DNA from: an uncultured Bacteroidales bacterium
GTDB taxonomy: Bacteria; Bacteroidota; Bacteroidia; Bacteroidales; UBA4417
Assembly (NCBI GenBank): GCA_903887815.1
Contig: CAISRK010000083.1
Location: forward strand, 1 to 35,194
DNA: 35,194 nucleotides
Direction of reading: 5' to 3'
This document shows, in pieces, positions 17,601 to 26,193 of the stretch. The position numbers were made by a program, and so were the translations under genes. The stretch's first letter is position 1, and every line of letters starts with the position of its first letter. Under the pieces are notes generated by a model. That model made no database searches. It was given only the letters and a program-made list of their open reading frames with translations, and had not been told where the DNA came from.

Positions 17601-18077
17601 TTATTCTCCCCTGGGTATTGAGCCATCAAATAATTTCCATTTCCATTCGCCTTTTTTCTTTACCAGGATTCCCGCAAACCGGTATGGAGTTTTTCTTATT
17701 TTTCCCTTGTCGTTTGTTACTATCATAAATCCATCCACAAAAACCCAGGCTGTATTACCACTGTAATCAACATCAATTCTGTTCATTTCCCATGTGAACT
17801 TATTATGTTTAAAAATAGCATCAAGCCAGCCCCTGATTTGAACCGGGCCTTTGTAGATTTCACCGCTGTCAGAACCAATAACCATGATGTTTTCAGAGTT
17901 GTCGAATTGTTCCATTGCCAAATCGGTATTTGCTTTTTTACCGGCAGCATTCCATATACTTAATGCTTCGGTAATTTCTGCTTTTACCTTCTCCGACGAT
18001 TTTTGAGCCGACAGCGACGTAAATTGTGTGGCAAACAGGATTAAAAATATGAACTGCAGAAAAAGATTTTTTTTCAT
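17601..18077 (-). CDS. NTF2-like (DUF4440/SnoaL-type) secreted protein
   Basis: Signal peptide MKKNLFLQFIFLILFATQFTSLSAQ; SDSGEIYKGPVQIRGWLDAIFKHNKFTWEMNRIDVDYSGNTAWVFVDGFMIVTNDKGKIRKTPYRFAGILVKKKGEWKWKLFDGSIP. Confidence 0.85.
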   Translation of the reverse strand: MKKNLFLQFIFLILFATQFTSLSAQKSSEKVKAEITEALSIWNAAGKKANTDLAMEQFDNSENIMVIGSDSGEIYKGPVQIRGWLDAIFKHNKFTWEMNRIDVDYSGNTAWVFVDGFMIVTNDKGKIRKTPYRFAGILVKKKGEWKWKLFDGSIPRGE

Positions 18078-18245
18078 ATCGATTTATCTATATAATTAGA
18101 TATTAAAAGTAGCTTTTTTCGGAACAGGAATACATGCTGTCCGAAAATTTATTTTACCCTTTTGCAGTTTATGTGACAATATCTACTTGACATTACTTAC
18201 TTTTACTTTTAATTTGAATATATATCTCACTGAATCACATATCTT

Positions 18246-19997
18246 ATGAAGAAATTTACATTCTTTTCGATCCTCTTGTTATCGGTTTTCTTTACACTTT
18301 GTAAAAGAGACCGTTCGAACAACGATTCAAAACCTTCGCTGATGGAGGCACAAACTGTACTAAGCCAAACCCATGATAAGTTTTATGAGTTGGCCGCCCA
18401 AACCAAAGGCGATCCCCGTAAAGCAATTATGCTAACCAAAGATTGGGTGCTCACCCAGGAAAACGTTGCAGATGCTGAAGTCTTCGACAGCACGTATCTT
18501 CGCATTGTGCTTAAATCAGGAATCCTGACCACTTATTCTTTTAACGAAGTTGACAATAATGGGCACAGCCTCTACAGGGGAAGCAGGGCCGGAAGTGCAG
18601 GAGTGTTGAAAAATCTGGTCAGCCATGGTTGCAGGAATAATATTGAGAACAAAAAAGTGCTGATTTACGCAGCCGCCTATAGTGAGTTTTATGCTCCGGG
18701 AGAGATACAATCCCTGCTTAACATGTTCACGGCAGCCGGCAGTGATTTTGAAGTCACACTGCTGAAAGATGAACAATGTACTGTCGGGATGATAAAAAAT
18801 TTCGGTGATTATGGGCTGGTGATCATTGATACTCATGGAATGCCCGATGGATTCAAGATTGGCACCACTATACATTTTACAACCCCGGTAACAACAGAAC
18901 AGGAGCTCAAAGATGCCATAATTAAGCAAGCGGGGCAAGAAATTTACGACATGATCGTTAGTGGTGACATTGGGTATGCCAGCAGCCGTGGTGTCAATAC
19001 CAATTTGTCTAATTGGTATTATAACCAGCCAGACATCGAAAAAATGGATTTATACGTCACGACAAAGTACCTGGATGCTTGCGCTAAATGGCCGGGAACG
19101 GTTATTCTGGGCAATATGTGCTATTCGGCTAATAACAGGTTTTACAACCCTAAATATTTCACCTCCCCGCCAATCCGGACAGCTTTTCTTAACAGGGAAT
19201 TAATCAGTTATTACGGTTATTCGAAAGATAATGATTATGGTGAACCGGTAACGGATTCGCTTTCAAAGCAGATGGAAGATTCGCTGATAAGGTCGTTTTT
19301 AGTTGATGGAGACACAACAGGGATTGCACACCTAAGGTCAGATAATACTGAATACAGTGATTATATTCATAATGGTCTTCAGAAATTCAAACATTTCCTC
19401 AACAACAGCTACTGCTATGGCAAATGCGGCGATGATCTTGTTGATGCCCGCGATGGAAGGACCTATCAAACGACATGTATAGGCAACCAGGTGTGGATGG
19501 CCGAAAACCTGAGGTATGAAGCTCCTGGCAGCATTTGTTATGCACAATCAGTAGGCAATTGTGTAACCTATGGCCGTTTATACAACTGGAATACAGTGAT
19601 GAAAGGAGCATCGGGAAGCAACACAAACCCTAGCGGGAAGCAGGGGATTTGTCCACAGGGATGGCATATCCCAAGCGTGGCGGAATGGTACCAGCTTATA
19701 AATTTTGTAGGAGGTATTTATGTTGCCGGAGGTATTCTTAAAGAAACCAGTGGATGGAACAGCCCGAATACAGGAGCGACTGACGCAGTCTCTTTCTCTG
19801 CTTTACCGGGAGGATATTGTGATACTCTCGGAGTTTTTAAGAACCTGGGAACTTACGGCCACTGGTGGACCAGCCGCGACAGTGCCAGTATGAATAAGAA
19901 ATGGTTTGCTGTTATGTCATCAACTAATGCAACGGCAGGAGCTTCAATAATAAATGGAGGAAATGCTATGTCGTGCCGTTGCGTGAAGGACAAATAG
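18246..19997 (+). CDS. FISUMP-domain exported protein with N-terminal putative caspase-fold (clan CD-like) domain
   Basis: C-terminus is a classic Fibrobacter succinogenes major paralogous domain (DARDGRTYQTTCIGNQVWMAENLRYE...YGRLYNWNTVM...GICPQGWHIPSVAEWYQLI...FSALPGGYCD...GHWWTSRDS...SCRCVKDK). N-terminal part contains LVIIDTHG and TVILGNMCYSA. Confidence 0.85.
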   Translation: MKKFTFFSILLLSVFFTLCKRDRSNNDSKPSLMEAQTVLSQTHDKFYELAAQTKGDPRKAIMLTKDWVLTQENVADAEVFDSTYLRIVLKSGILTTYSFNEVDNNGHSLYRGSRAGSAGVLKNLVSHGCRNNIENKKVLIYAAAYSEFYAPGEIQSLLNMFTAAGSDFEVTLLKDEQCTVGMIKNFGDYGLVIIDTHGMPDGFKIGTTIHFTTPVTTEQELKDAIIKQAGQEIYDMIVSGDIGYASSRGVNTNLSNWYYNQPDIEKMDLYVTTKYLDACAKWPGTVILGNMCYSANNRFYNPKYFTSPPIRTAFLNRELISYYGYSKDNDYGEPVTDSLSKQMEDSLIRSFLVDGDTTGIAHLRSDNTEYSDYIHNGLQKFKHFLNNSYCYGKCGDDLVDARDGRTYQTTCIGNQVWMAENLRYEAPGSICYAQSVGNCVTYGRLYNWNTVMKGASGSNTNPSGKQGICPQGWHIPSVAEWYQLINFVGGIYVAGGILKETSGWNSPNTGATDAVSFSALPGGYCDTLGVFKNLGTYGHWWTSRDSASMNKKWFAVMSSTNATAGASIINGGNAMSCRCVKDK

Positions 19998-20505
19998 TGA
20001 TATTCCATAAAATTCCCGATTCATGCTGAAGGCTAAAATTAAAAACTAAAAACCAACAACATCAGGATGTATCACCAAAGCTGCACTTTTTAAAACAGGA
20101 ATCCGTCCATTGTTAAGGAAAGGTTATATATCCTTCATTCCCTCACCTGATGCATGTCCTGGTTTCATTTGCTTCTGCCTGAGCCTATCCGCATTATGCT
20201 TTCTGAATCATCAAACAAACTTATGAGTTAAGAAATCTCTGCACTCTGTGCCCCAGTATTCAGGAGTTCCGGTTGGCATTTTCACCTGCCGCGTTTCAGC
20301 ATAGTAAAATACTACGATCACGAAGTTACATATAATGTGGACTGGATTACAAATGTAATGTGAAGCGAAAAGGTGAGCTGTTTAAAACTCTGTTAAAATC
20401 TGTATTCAAAAGCATGTTATAATACATCAAATCACTAATACATGATTTTTTCACTCACAGGTAACAGCAGGGTTGATTAAAAAGCAATGGAAAAGTTTGA
20501 TTTGA

Positions 20506-21021
20506 CTATTTCTCCTTTTTCGCAGCGAAGATATACTCGAACAGCATAATGAAAAGGAAAGTAGCAAGTGTGCTGATTATAACACGCAAAAGGGTTTGCC
20601 AGAACTCATTGAAACTGAATACGTCAACGAAATTCAGGAAGAGATGGTGGGCAAAAGTCATTACCAACGCATAGGCAATAAACCATTTAAGACCCATTTG
20701 CTCAAGCTTGGGCTGGGTGGTAATATCGTATTCGGGTTTTTCGCCTACAAATTTTATAATTACAGGCCGCATAAAACCTAAAAATACAGTACTTGCAGCA
20801 TGCAGTCCCAGTGTGCCGCTAAAAATATCAACCGTTAATCCGGTGCCAAACGACAGGATTAAGAGGAGCCAGCCTGGTGTTTCGAACGGAAGCAGCAGGA
20901 TAAATAATATATAGATATGCGGGTTCAGGAAGCCATAAAAGTTGATCCTGTTCATTACCAGCACCTGGATCAGGACCAGGCCCACAAAACGGACAATATT
21001 TGTAAAAACCAGCCTATTCAT
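20506..21021 (-). CDS. mreD: Rod shape-determining protein MreD
   Basis: Small polytopic membrane protein directly downstream of mreC; overlaps its end by 8 nt; GFLNPHIYILFILLLPFETPGWLLLILSFGTGLTVDIFSGTLGLHAASTVFLGFMRP. Confidence 0.88.
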   Translation of the reverse strand: MNRLVFTNIVRFVGLVLIQVLVMNRINFYGFLNPHIYILFILLLPFETPGWLLLILSFGTGLTVDIFSGTLGLHAASTVFLGFMRPVIIKFVGEKPEYDITTQPKLEQMGLKWFIAYALVMTFAHHLFLNFVDVFSFNEFWQTLLRVIISTLATFLFIMLFEYIFAAKKEK

Positions 21022-21853
21022 CCTTTAGCCCTTCCGTACTTTTCTCGAGTGCAGCCTGTTCGTCTTTCATCAGGTTTTTAACCACGTACACGTATTGGAG
21101 TGCATTAAAATCGACACTGAACCTGAAAGGTATGGTATAAAAATGTTCGCCCTGTTCCACCCTGAAATCGGTAATAGTTCCAATCATCAAACCCGCCGGA
21201 AAAATATAAGAATACCCGCTGCTTACAATGGTATCGCCTTTGGCAATTTTAACATGCGCAGGAATATCAGTAAGTGTTCCGTAGAGGTGATCGATGCCGT
21301 TCCAAATGATAGTCCCCATCTGGTCGTTTTTCTTGATACGGCCGCTGATTCGGGTATGCTTGTTAAGCAAACTCATCACCCAGCTGAAATTCTCTGATAC
21401 ATTTACAACTGTGCCAACTATACCTCTGGAGGTGATAACAGCCATGTCTTTCTGTATACCACTCCGTGAGCCCTTATCGAGCATGATGTAATTGTTCCGC
21501 TTGCCAACAGTGTTTAAAACAACCTTGGCTACTATATATTTATACTGCTGTTTGTAAAGGGTATCGTTAACCCAGAAGGTGGCGGTGTCATTCCTCAGGA
21601 ACGAAACCCCTTTCATTTGCCTGAGAAGGGCATTTTCCTGCACCAGGTGTTCGTTAGTAGTTCGAAGTTTCAGGTAATCGGTAGCATTACTGATAGTGGT
21701 ATAAAAACGGCCTGTAACCCTGCTCCCGGCCTGCAACAGAGCTGAACTCTGGTAATAGGTCGAGTTTATCAGAAGTGTGATCGAAAACATCTCGAGCACA
21801 ACAAATAACAACAGGAAATGATACCGGACGATAAAAACCAGGATATTACGCAT
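21014..21853 (-). CDS. mreC: Rod shape-determining protein MreC
   Basis: Single N-terminal TM, coiled coil, YIMLDKGSRSGIQKDMAVITSRGIVGTVVNVSENFSWVMSLLNKHTRISGRIKK. Confidence 0.95.
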   Translation of the reverse strand: MRNILVFIVRYHFLLLFVVLEMFSITLLINSTYYQSSALLQAGSRVTGRFYTTISNATDYLKLRTTNEHLVQENALLRQMKGVSFLRNDTATFWVNDTLYKQQYKYIVAKVVLNTVGKRNNYIMLDKGSRSGIQKDMAVITSRGIVGTVVNVSENFSWVMSLLNKHTRISGRIKKNDQMGTIIWNGIDHLYGTLTDIPAHVKIAKGDTIVSSGYSYIFPAGLMIGTITDFRVEQGEHFYTIPFRFSVDFNALQYVYVVKNLMKDEQAALEKSTEGLKDE

Positions 21854-21885
21854 AGTTAACTACGGTATCAGTTTCGGGAAATCCG

Positions 21886-22908
21886 TTATTTAATAAGGAA
21901 AGTAAACTTATCAAAATTCTTGAGCGCAATACCCGTACCGCGGGCCACAGCGTGCAAAGGATCGTCGGCAACATGCACCGGAAGGTTGGTTTTCATGTGA
22001 ATTCGCTTGTCGAGGCCACGTAGCAGCGAACCTCCGCCGGCAAGGTATATGCCGGTTTTGAATATATCGGCAGCCAGTTCGGGAGGTGTCATTTCGAGTG
22101 CATTGAGCACGGCGGCTTCAATTTTCGAAATGGATTTATCCAGGGCATGAGCTATCTCGGCATAATTAACATAAATCTCTTTCGGTATACCGGTAAGCAT
22201 ATCGCGGCCATGTACGGCATAATCAGGTGGCGGGTTGTCGATTTCGGTAAGTGCCGATCCTACTTCGATCTTGATAAGTTCCGAGGTGCGCTCGCCAATA
22301 TTGATGTTATGCTGTTTACGCATGTATTCCTCGATATCGGAGTTAAAATCGTCGCCGGCAATACGGATCGATTTGTTGTTAACAATACCGCCGAGGGCTA
22401 TAACAGCAATTTCGCTTGTTCCACCCCCAATATCAATAACCATGTTGCCGGTTGGTTCAAGTACATCGATACCAATTCCGATAGCAGCAGCCATAGGTTC
22501 GTGAATAAGGCGTACTTCCTTGGCACCGGCCTGTTCGGCCGAATCTTTAACGGCGCGTTCTTCCACTTCGGTAATCCCTGAAGGAATACAGATAACCATC
22601 CTTAATGCAGGGGGGAAAAGACTGCGGCTAGGTCCGATCATCTTTATGAATTCGCGTATCATGTATTCAGCCGACTGGAAATCAGCAATAACACCGTCGC
22701 GCAGCGGGCGGATGGTTTTAATGTTTTCGTGGGTTTTGCCATGCATCATCTGTGCACGTTTGCCCACTGCAAGTACTTTGCCGGTATTGCGTTCGATAGC
22801 GATAATCGAAGGTTCGTCAACAACTACCTTATCGTTATATATGATGATGGTGTTGGCAGTGCCAAGGTCCATCGCAATTTCTTTTGTAAGAAATGAAAAA
22901 AGTCCCAT
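21886..22908 (-). CDS. mreB: Rod shape-determining protein MreB
   Basis: MGLFSFLTKEIAMDLGTANTIIIYNDKVVVDEPSIIAI...GNMVIDIGGGTSEIAVIALGGIV...GIYLAGGGSLLRGLDKR. Confidence 0.98.
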   Translation of the reverse strand: MGLFSFLTKEIAMDLGTANTIIIYNDKVVVDEPSIIAIERNTGKVLAVGKRAQMMHGKTHENIKTIRPLRDGVIADFQSAEYMIREFIKMIGPSRSLFPPALRMVICIPSGITEVEERAVKDSAEQAGAKEVRLIHEPMAAAIGIGIDVLEPTGNMVIDIGGGTSEIAVIALGGIVNNKSIRIAGDDFNSDIEEYMRKQHNINIGERTSELIKIEVGSALTEIDNPPPDYAVHGRDMLTGIPKEIYVNYAEIAHALDKSISKIEAAVLNALEMTPPELAADIFKTGIYLAGGGSLLRGLDKRIHMKTNLPVHVADDPLHAVARGTGIALKNFDKFTFLIK

Positions 22909-22978
22909 GTGTTAATATTCTTCCTTTTTAAAAGCTGTTAATCAAAAATCAATTTTCATACCGGTCGAGGCCGGCGGT

Positions 22979-24505
22979 TTAATGTTTAAAATGCCTTATC
23001 CCTGTATAAACCATTGCAATCCCGTGCAGGTTGCAATAGTTGATTGTATCTTCGTCGCGAACCGAACCGCCGGGTTGTATAACCGCAGCAATTCCCGCGT
23101 TGTGTGCCAGTTCAACCGAATCGGCAAACGGGAAAAAAGCATCCGATGCCATAACGGCACCATTCAGATCCAGGCCAAACTCCGCAGCTTTGGATATAGC
23201 GTGCTTCAGCGCATCGACCCTTGAGGTCATGCCGCACCCTGCACCCAGTAGCTGACCGTTCCTGGCCAGTACAATAGCATTGCTCTTCAAATGTTTAACA
23301 ATGATATTGGCAAACAGCAAATCCTTTACCTGTTGGTCGTCAGGTTTTGTTTCAGTTACGCTCTGAAGGTCAGATGCAGATTCGGTATGTGTATCCTTTA
23401 CCTGCTCAATAACCCCGTTGAGTACTGATTTAAATTGTTTCGCCTGAAAATCAAATGGTTTAATCTGCAAAATTATTCTATTTTTCTTTGACTTTAAGAG
23501 TTCCAGTGCATTTTTTTCATAATCGGGTGCAATTATTATTTCAAAGAAGAGTTTATTCACTTCGCCGGCAGTTTCCATGTCGATTATCCGGTTGGAAGCG
23601 ACCACACCGCCGAAGGCTGAAACGGGGTCGCCAGCCAGTGCATCAACCCAGGCTTGTTTCAGGGTTGGGCGGCTGGCAACGCCGCAGGCATTGGTATGTT
23701 TGATGACGGCAAATGAGGGTTCGCTAAATTCCTTTATCAATGCAAGCGCGGCTTCCAGGTCAACAAGGTTGTTGTACGATATGGCTTTGCCATGCAACTG
23801 GTTAAATACTTCGCCAGCATTGCCGTAAAATACACCTTCCTGGTGAGGGTTCTCGCCATAGCGCAGCACTTCGCCCTTATCGAAACTCTGCCTGAACGAC
23901 TTTATCCCGCTCTTCAGGTTGAAATAATTGAAAATAGCCGAATCGTAATGCGATGAAACAGCGAAAGCCCGGGCGGCAAAATAATACCTGTCGGCCAGGT
24001 CGCTGCTCCCGTTTTTCGCATCAAGTAAAGCAATCAGGTCGTTGTACTGCTCAGCTGATGGAACTATAATGACATCATTGTAGTTTTTCGCGGCAGCGCG
24101 AATCAGCGAAATACCCCCGATATCAATTTTCTCGATTATATCTTCTTCTGGAGCACCCGAAACCACCGTTTGTTCGAAAGGGTAAAGATCGACAATTACC
24201 AGGTCGATGGGCGGAATTTCGTATTCGGAAGCCTGTTTAATATCCCTCTCTTCGTCGCGCCTGAACAGAATGCCTCCCATAACTTTTGGATGCAATGTTT
24301 TTACCCTTCCTCCGAAAATGGATGGATAGCCTGTAAGACTTTCAACTGTTATTGCATTAATACCCAGCCCGCATATAAAATCGTAGGTGCCGCCAGTTGA
24401 ATAAATAGTAACTCCCAGCGCATCCAGTTTGCGGGCTATTTCGTCGATTCGGTCCTTGTGGTACACCGAAATCAATGCTGAGCGGATGGATTTTACAGTA
24501 TTCAT
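22979..24505 (-). CDS. purH: Bifunctional AICAR transformylase/IMP cyclohydrolase
   Basis: ALISVYHKDRIDEIARKLDALGVTIYSTGGT...GGRVKTLHPKVMGGIL...LRYGENPHQEGVFYG...AVIKHTNACGVAS...SDAFFPFADSVELAHNAGIAAVIQPGGSVRDEDTI. Confidence 0.98.
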   Translation of the reverse strand: MNTVKSIRSALISVYHKDRIDEIARKLDALGVTIYSTGGTYDFICGLGINAITVESLTGYPSIFGGRVKTLHPKVMGGILFRRDEERDIKQASEYEIPPIDLVIVDLYPFEQTVVSGAPEEDIIEKIDIGGISLIRAAAKNYNDVIIVPSAEQYNDLIALLDAKNGSSDLADRYYFAARAFAVSSHYDSAIFNYFNLKSGIKSFRQSFDKGEVLRYGENPHQEGVFYGNAGEVFNQLHGKAISYNNLVDLEAALALIKEFSEPSFAVIKHTNACGVASRPTLKQAWVDALAGDPVSAFGGVVASNRIIDMETAGEVNKLFFEIIIAPDYEKNALELLKSKKNRIILQIKPFDFQAKQFKSVLNGVIEQVKDTHTESASDLQSVTETKPDDQQVKDLLFANIIVKHLKSNAIVLARNGQLLGAGCGMTSRVDALKHAISKAAEFGLDLNGAVMASDAFFPFADSVELAHNAGIAAVIQPGGSVRDEDTINYCNLHGIAMVYTGIRHFKH

Positions 24506-24773
24506 AGGGGTTTTATATATCCGGTAAGAGTTTGCAATTTTATTAAATTTTCAGGTATAATTTTCGGGAAAATCAGAAAAAAACCAATATTTATGGAATG
24601 TGCCATTTGGCGGTGAATATCATTGAATTTGTATGTAATTTTACATTCAGAAAAACATTAGAATTTGTGATGAAAACTGCATGTTTTTTTACAACAGAGG
24701 TGCATAAGAACCCAATTTCGGGTGATGGACAAGATGCAAATAAGAGATTTGAAGAATGGGAATCGGGGTAAGT

Positions 24774-24811
24774 CCTGAAACCTGAAACGCTGAAACTTGA
24801 AACGCTGAACC
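24774..24811. repeat. Degenerate short tandem repeat (unit about 7-8 nt, (C/G)CTGAAAC)
   Basis: cctgaaa-cctgaaa-cgctgaaa-cttgaaa-cgctgaac, intergenic upstream of the permease gene. Confidence 0.75.
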
Positions 24812-24830
24812 TAAAATATTTTACCATACC

Positions 24831-26081
24831 ATGTTATATCTACGACTGATCCGTGAATCGTTTGCTTTTGCAATGCAGGCGATTACAGCCAATAAGGTCC
24901 GGACATTTTTGTCGCTCCTTGGAATTACAATCGGAATTTTTTCGGTGATTTCGGTGCTTACTGTTTTCGACAGTATAGAGATCAAACTCCGGAAGAACAT
25001 TGAGGAACTGGGCAGTAATGTACTTTTCGTAGGGAAATGGCCATGGGCGATGGGCGATGCCAATTATGCCTGGTGGGAATATATGAAACGCCCGGAGGTA
25101 CGCCTGCAGGAAATGGAAGAAATCCAGAAACGCAGTACACTTACCGATGCCGCCGGCTATTACGTTGCCACACAACGTAACATTAAGATCAACGGCATTA
25201 CATTCGAGAATGCAGTTATAATCGGCGCTTCGCACGAATACGACAAAGTACAGACCATTAATTTAAGCAGGGGCCGGTATTTCACTCTGGCGGAATCGCA
25301 GGGCGGACGTGCTGTGGCTATTGTCGGAAGTAAAATCATAAGCGAACTGTTGGGTGATGGCGATGCACTTGGAAAAGAGATTACGATTTTCGGGCGGAAA
25401 ATCGAAATTATTGGTCTTTTCAAGGAAGAAGGCGATAATGCCTTTGGTGGCTCGAACGACCGCTGGGTTGTACTGCCTGTAAACTTTGCCCGGAATTTCA
25501 TCGATCTCGACAGCCATGAGCTTGAAGCAAACATTCTAGTTAAAGGCAAGAAAGGCATTTCGAACGAAGCACTGCGCGACGAGCTTACAGGTATTATGCG
25601 ATCGGTACGCAAACTAAAACCTACAGTTAAAGATAACTTTGCCATTAACGAAACCAGTATAATCACCCAGGGCTTCGACCAGATTTTTGGAGTTATTGCC
25701 ATCGTGGGATGGGTTGTAGGCGGATTCTCATTGTTAGTCGGCGGTTTTGGCATTGCAAACATTATGTTCGTTTCGGTTAAAGAACGTACCGCTCAAATCG
25801 GGATTCAGAAATCATTGGGAGCCAGGAATGCATTCATTCTTCAGCAGTTCCTTTTCGAAGCTATTTTTCTTTCGCTTCTGGGAGGGCTGGTCGGTTTGCT
25901 CATTATTTATCTCGGGACCGTACTTGTAACCAAGTACGGAGGGATGGAACTGATACTTAGCCTCAAAAATATTATTCTGGGGCTTTCGGTATCTGCAATT
26001 ATAGGCCTGATTTCGGGTTTGTTCCCGGCATGGACAGCCTCACGCCTCGACCCGGTTGAGGCTATGCGATCCACATTTTAA
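24831..26081 (+). CDS. MacB/FtsX-like ABC transporter permease
   Basis: FAMQAITANKVRTFLSLLGITIGIFSVISVLTVFDS...GGFGIANIMFVSVKERTAQIGIQKSLGARNAFILQQFLFEAIFLSLLGG...LFPAWTASRLDPVEAMRSTF. Confidence 0.95.
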   Translation: MLYLRLIRESFAFAMQAITANKVRTFLSLLGITIGIFSVISVLTVFDSIEIKLRKNIEELGSNVLFVGKWPWAMGDANYAWWEYMKRPEVRLQEMEEIQKRSTLTDAAGYYVATQRNIKINGITFENAVIIGASHEYDKVQTINLSRGRYFTLAESQGGRAVAIVGSKIISELLGDGDALGKEITIFGRKIEIIGLFKEEGDNAFGGSNDRWVVLPVNFARNFIDLDSHELEANILVKGKKGISNEALRDELTGIMRSVRKLKPTVKDNFAINETSIITQGFDQIFGVIAIVGWVVGGFSLLVGGFGIANIMFVSVKERTAQIGIQKSLGARNAFILQQFLFEAIFLSLLGGLVGLLIIYLGTVLVTKYGGMELILSLKNIILGLSVSAIIGLISGLFPAWTASRLDPVEAMRSTF

Positions 26082-26169
26082 TAAACTTCACGTTTACAAC
26101 GGTTTACATCTTATTCAACTATCAGGGTATTGGCCTATAAAAAGCTTTAGAATTATCCAATAAATATTC

Positions 26170-26177
26170 TATATTTG
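26170..26177 (+). promoter_or_regulatory. Candidate -7 box (TATATTTG) for recJ
   Basis: TAnnTTTG match only 17 nt upstream of ATG 26194. Confidence 0.45.
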
Positions 26178-26193
26178 CCAAAGGTGAACATAT

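Noticed and set aside
22147-22915. Several plus-strand ORFs of 89-144 aa over mreB
   Set aside because: Antisense shadows of mreB, which is certain.
24670-24771. Possible small peptide MKTACFFTTEVHKNPISGDGQDANKRFEEWESG
   Set aside because: 33 codons only, no supporting promoter or family; could be chance.
25160-25762. 200-aa minus-strand ORF
   Set aside because: Shadow ORF antisense to the ABC permease; Ser/Pro/Ile-rich composition typical of antisense frames.
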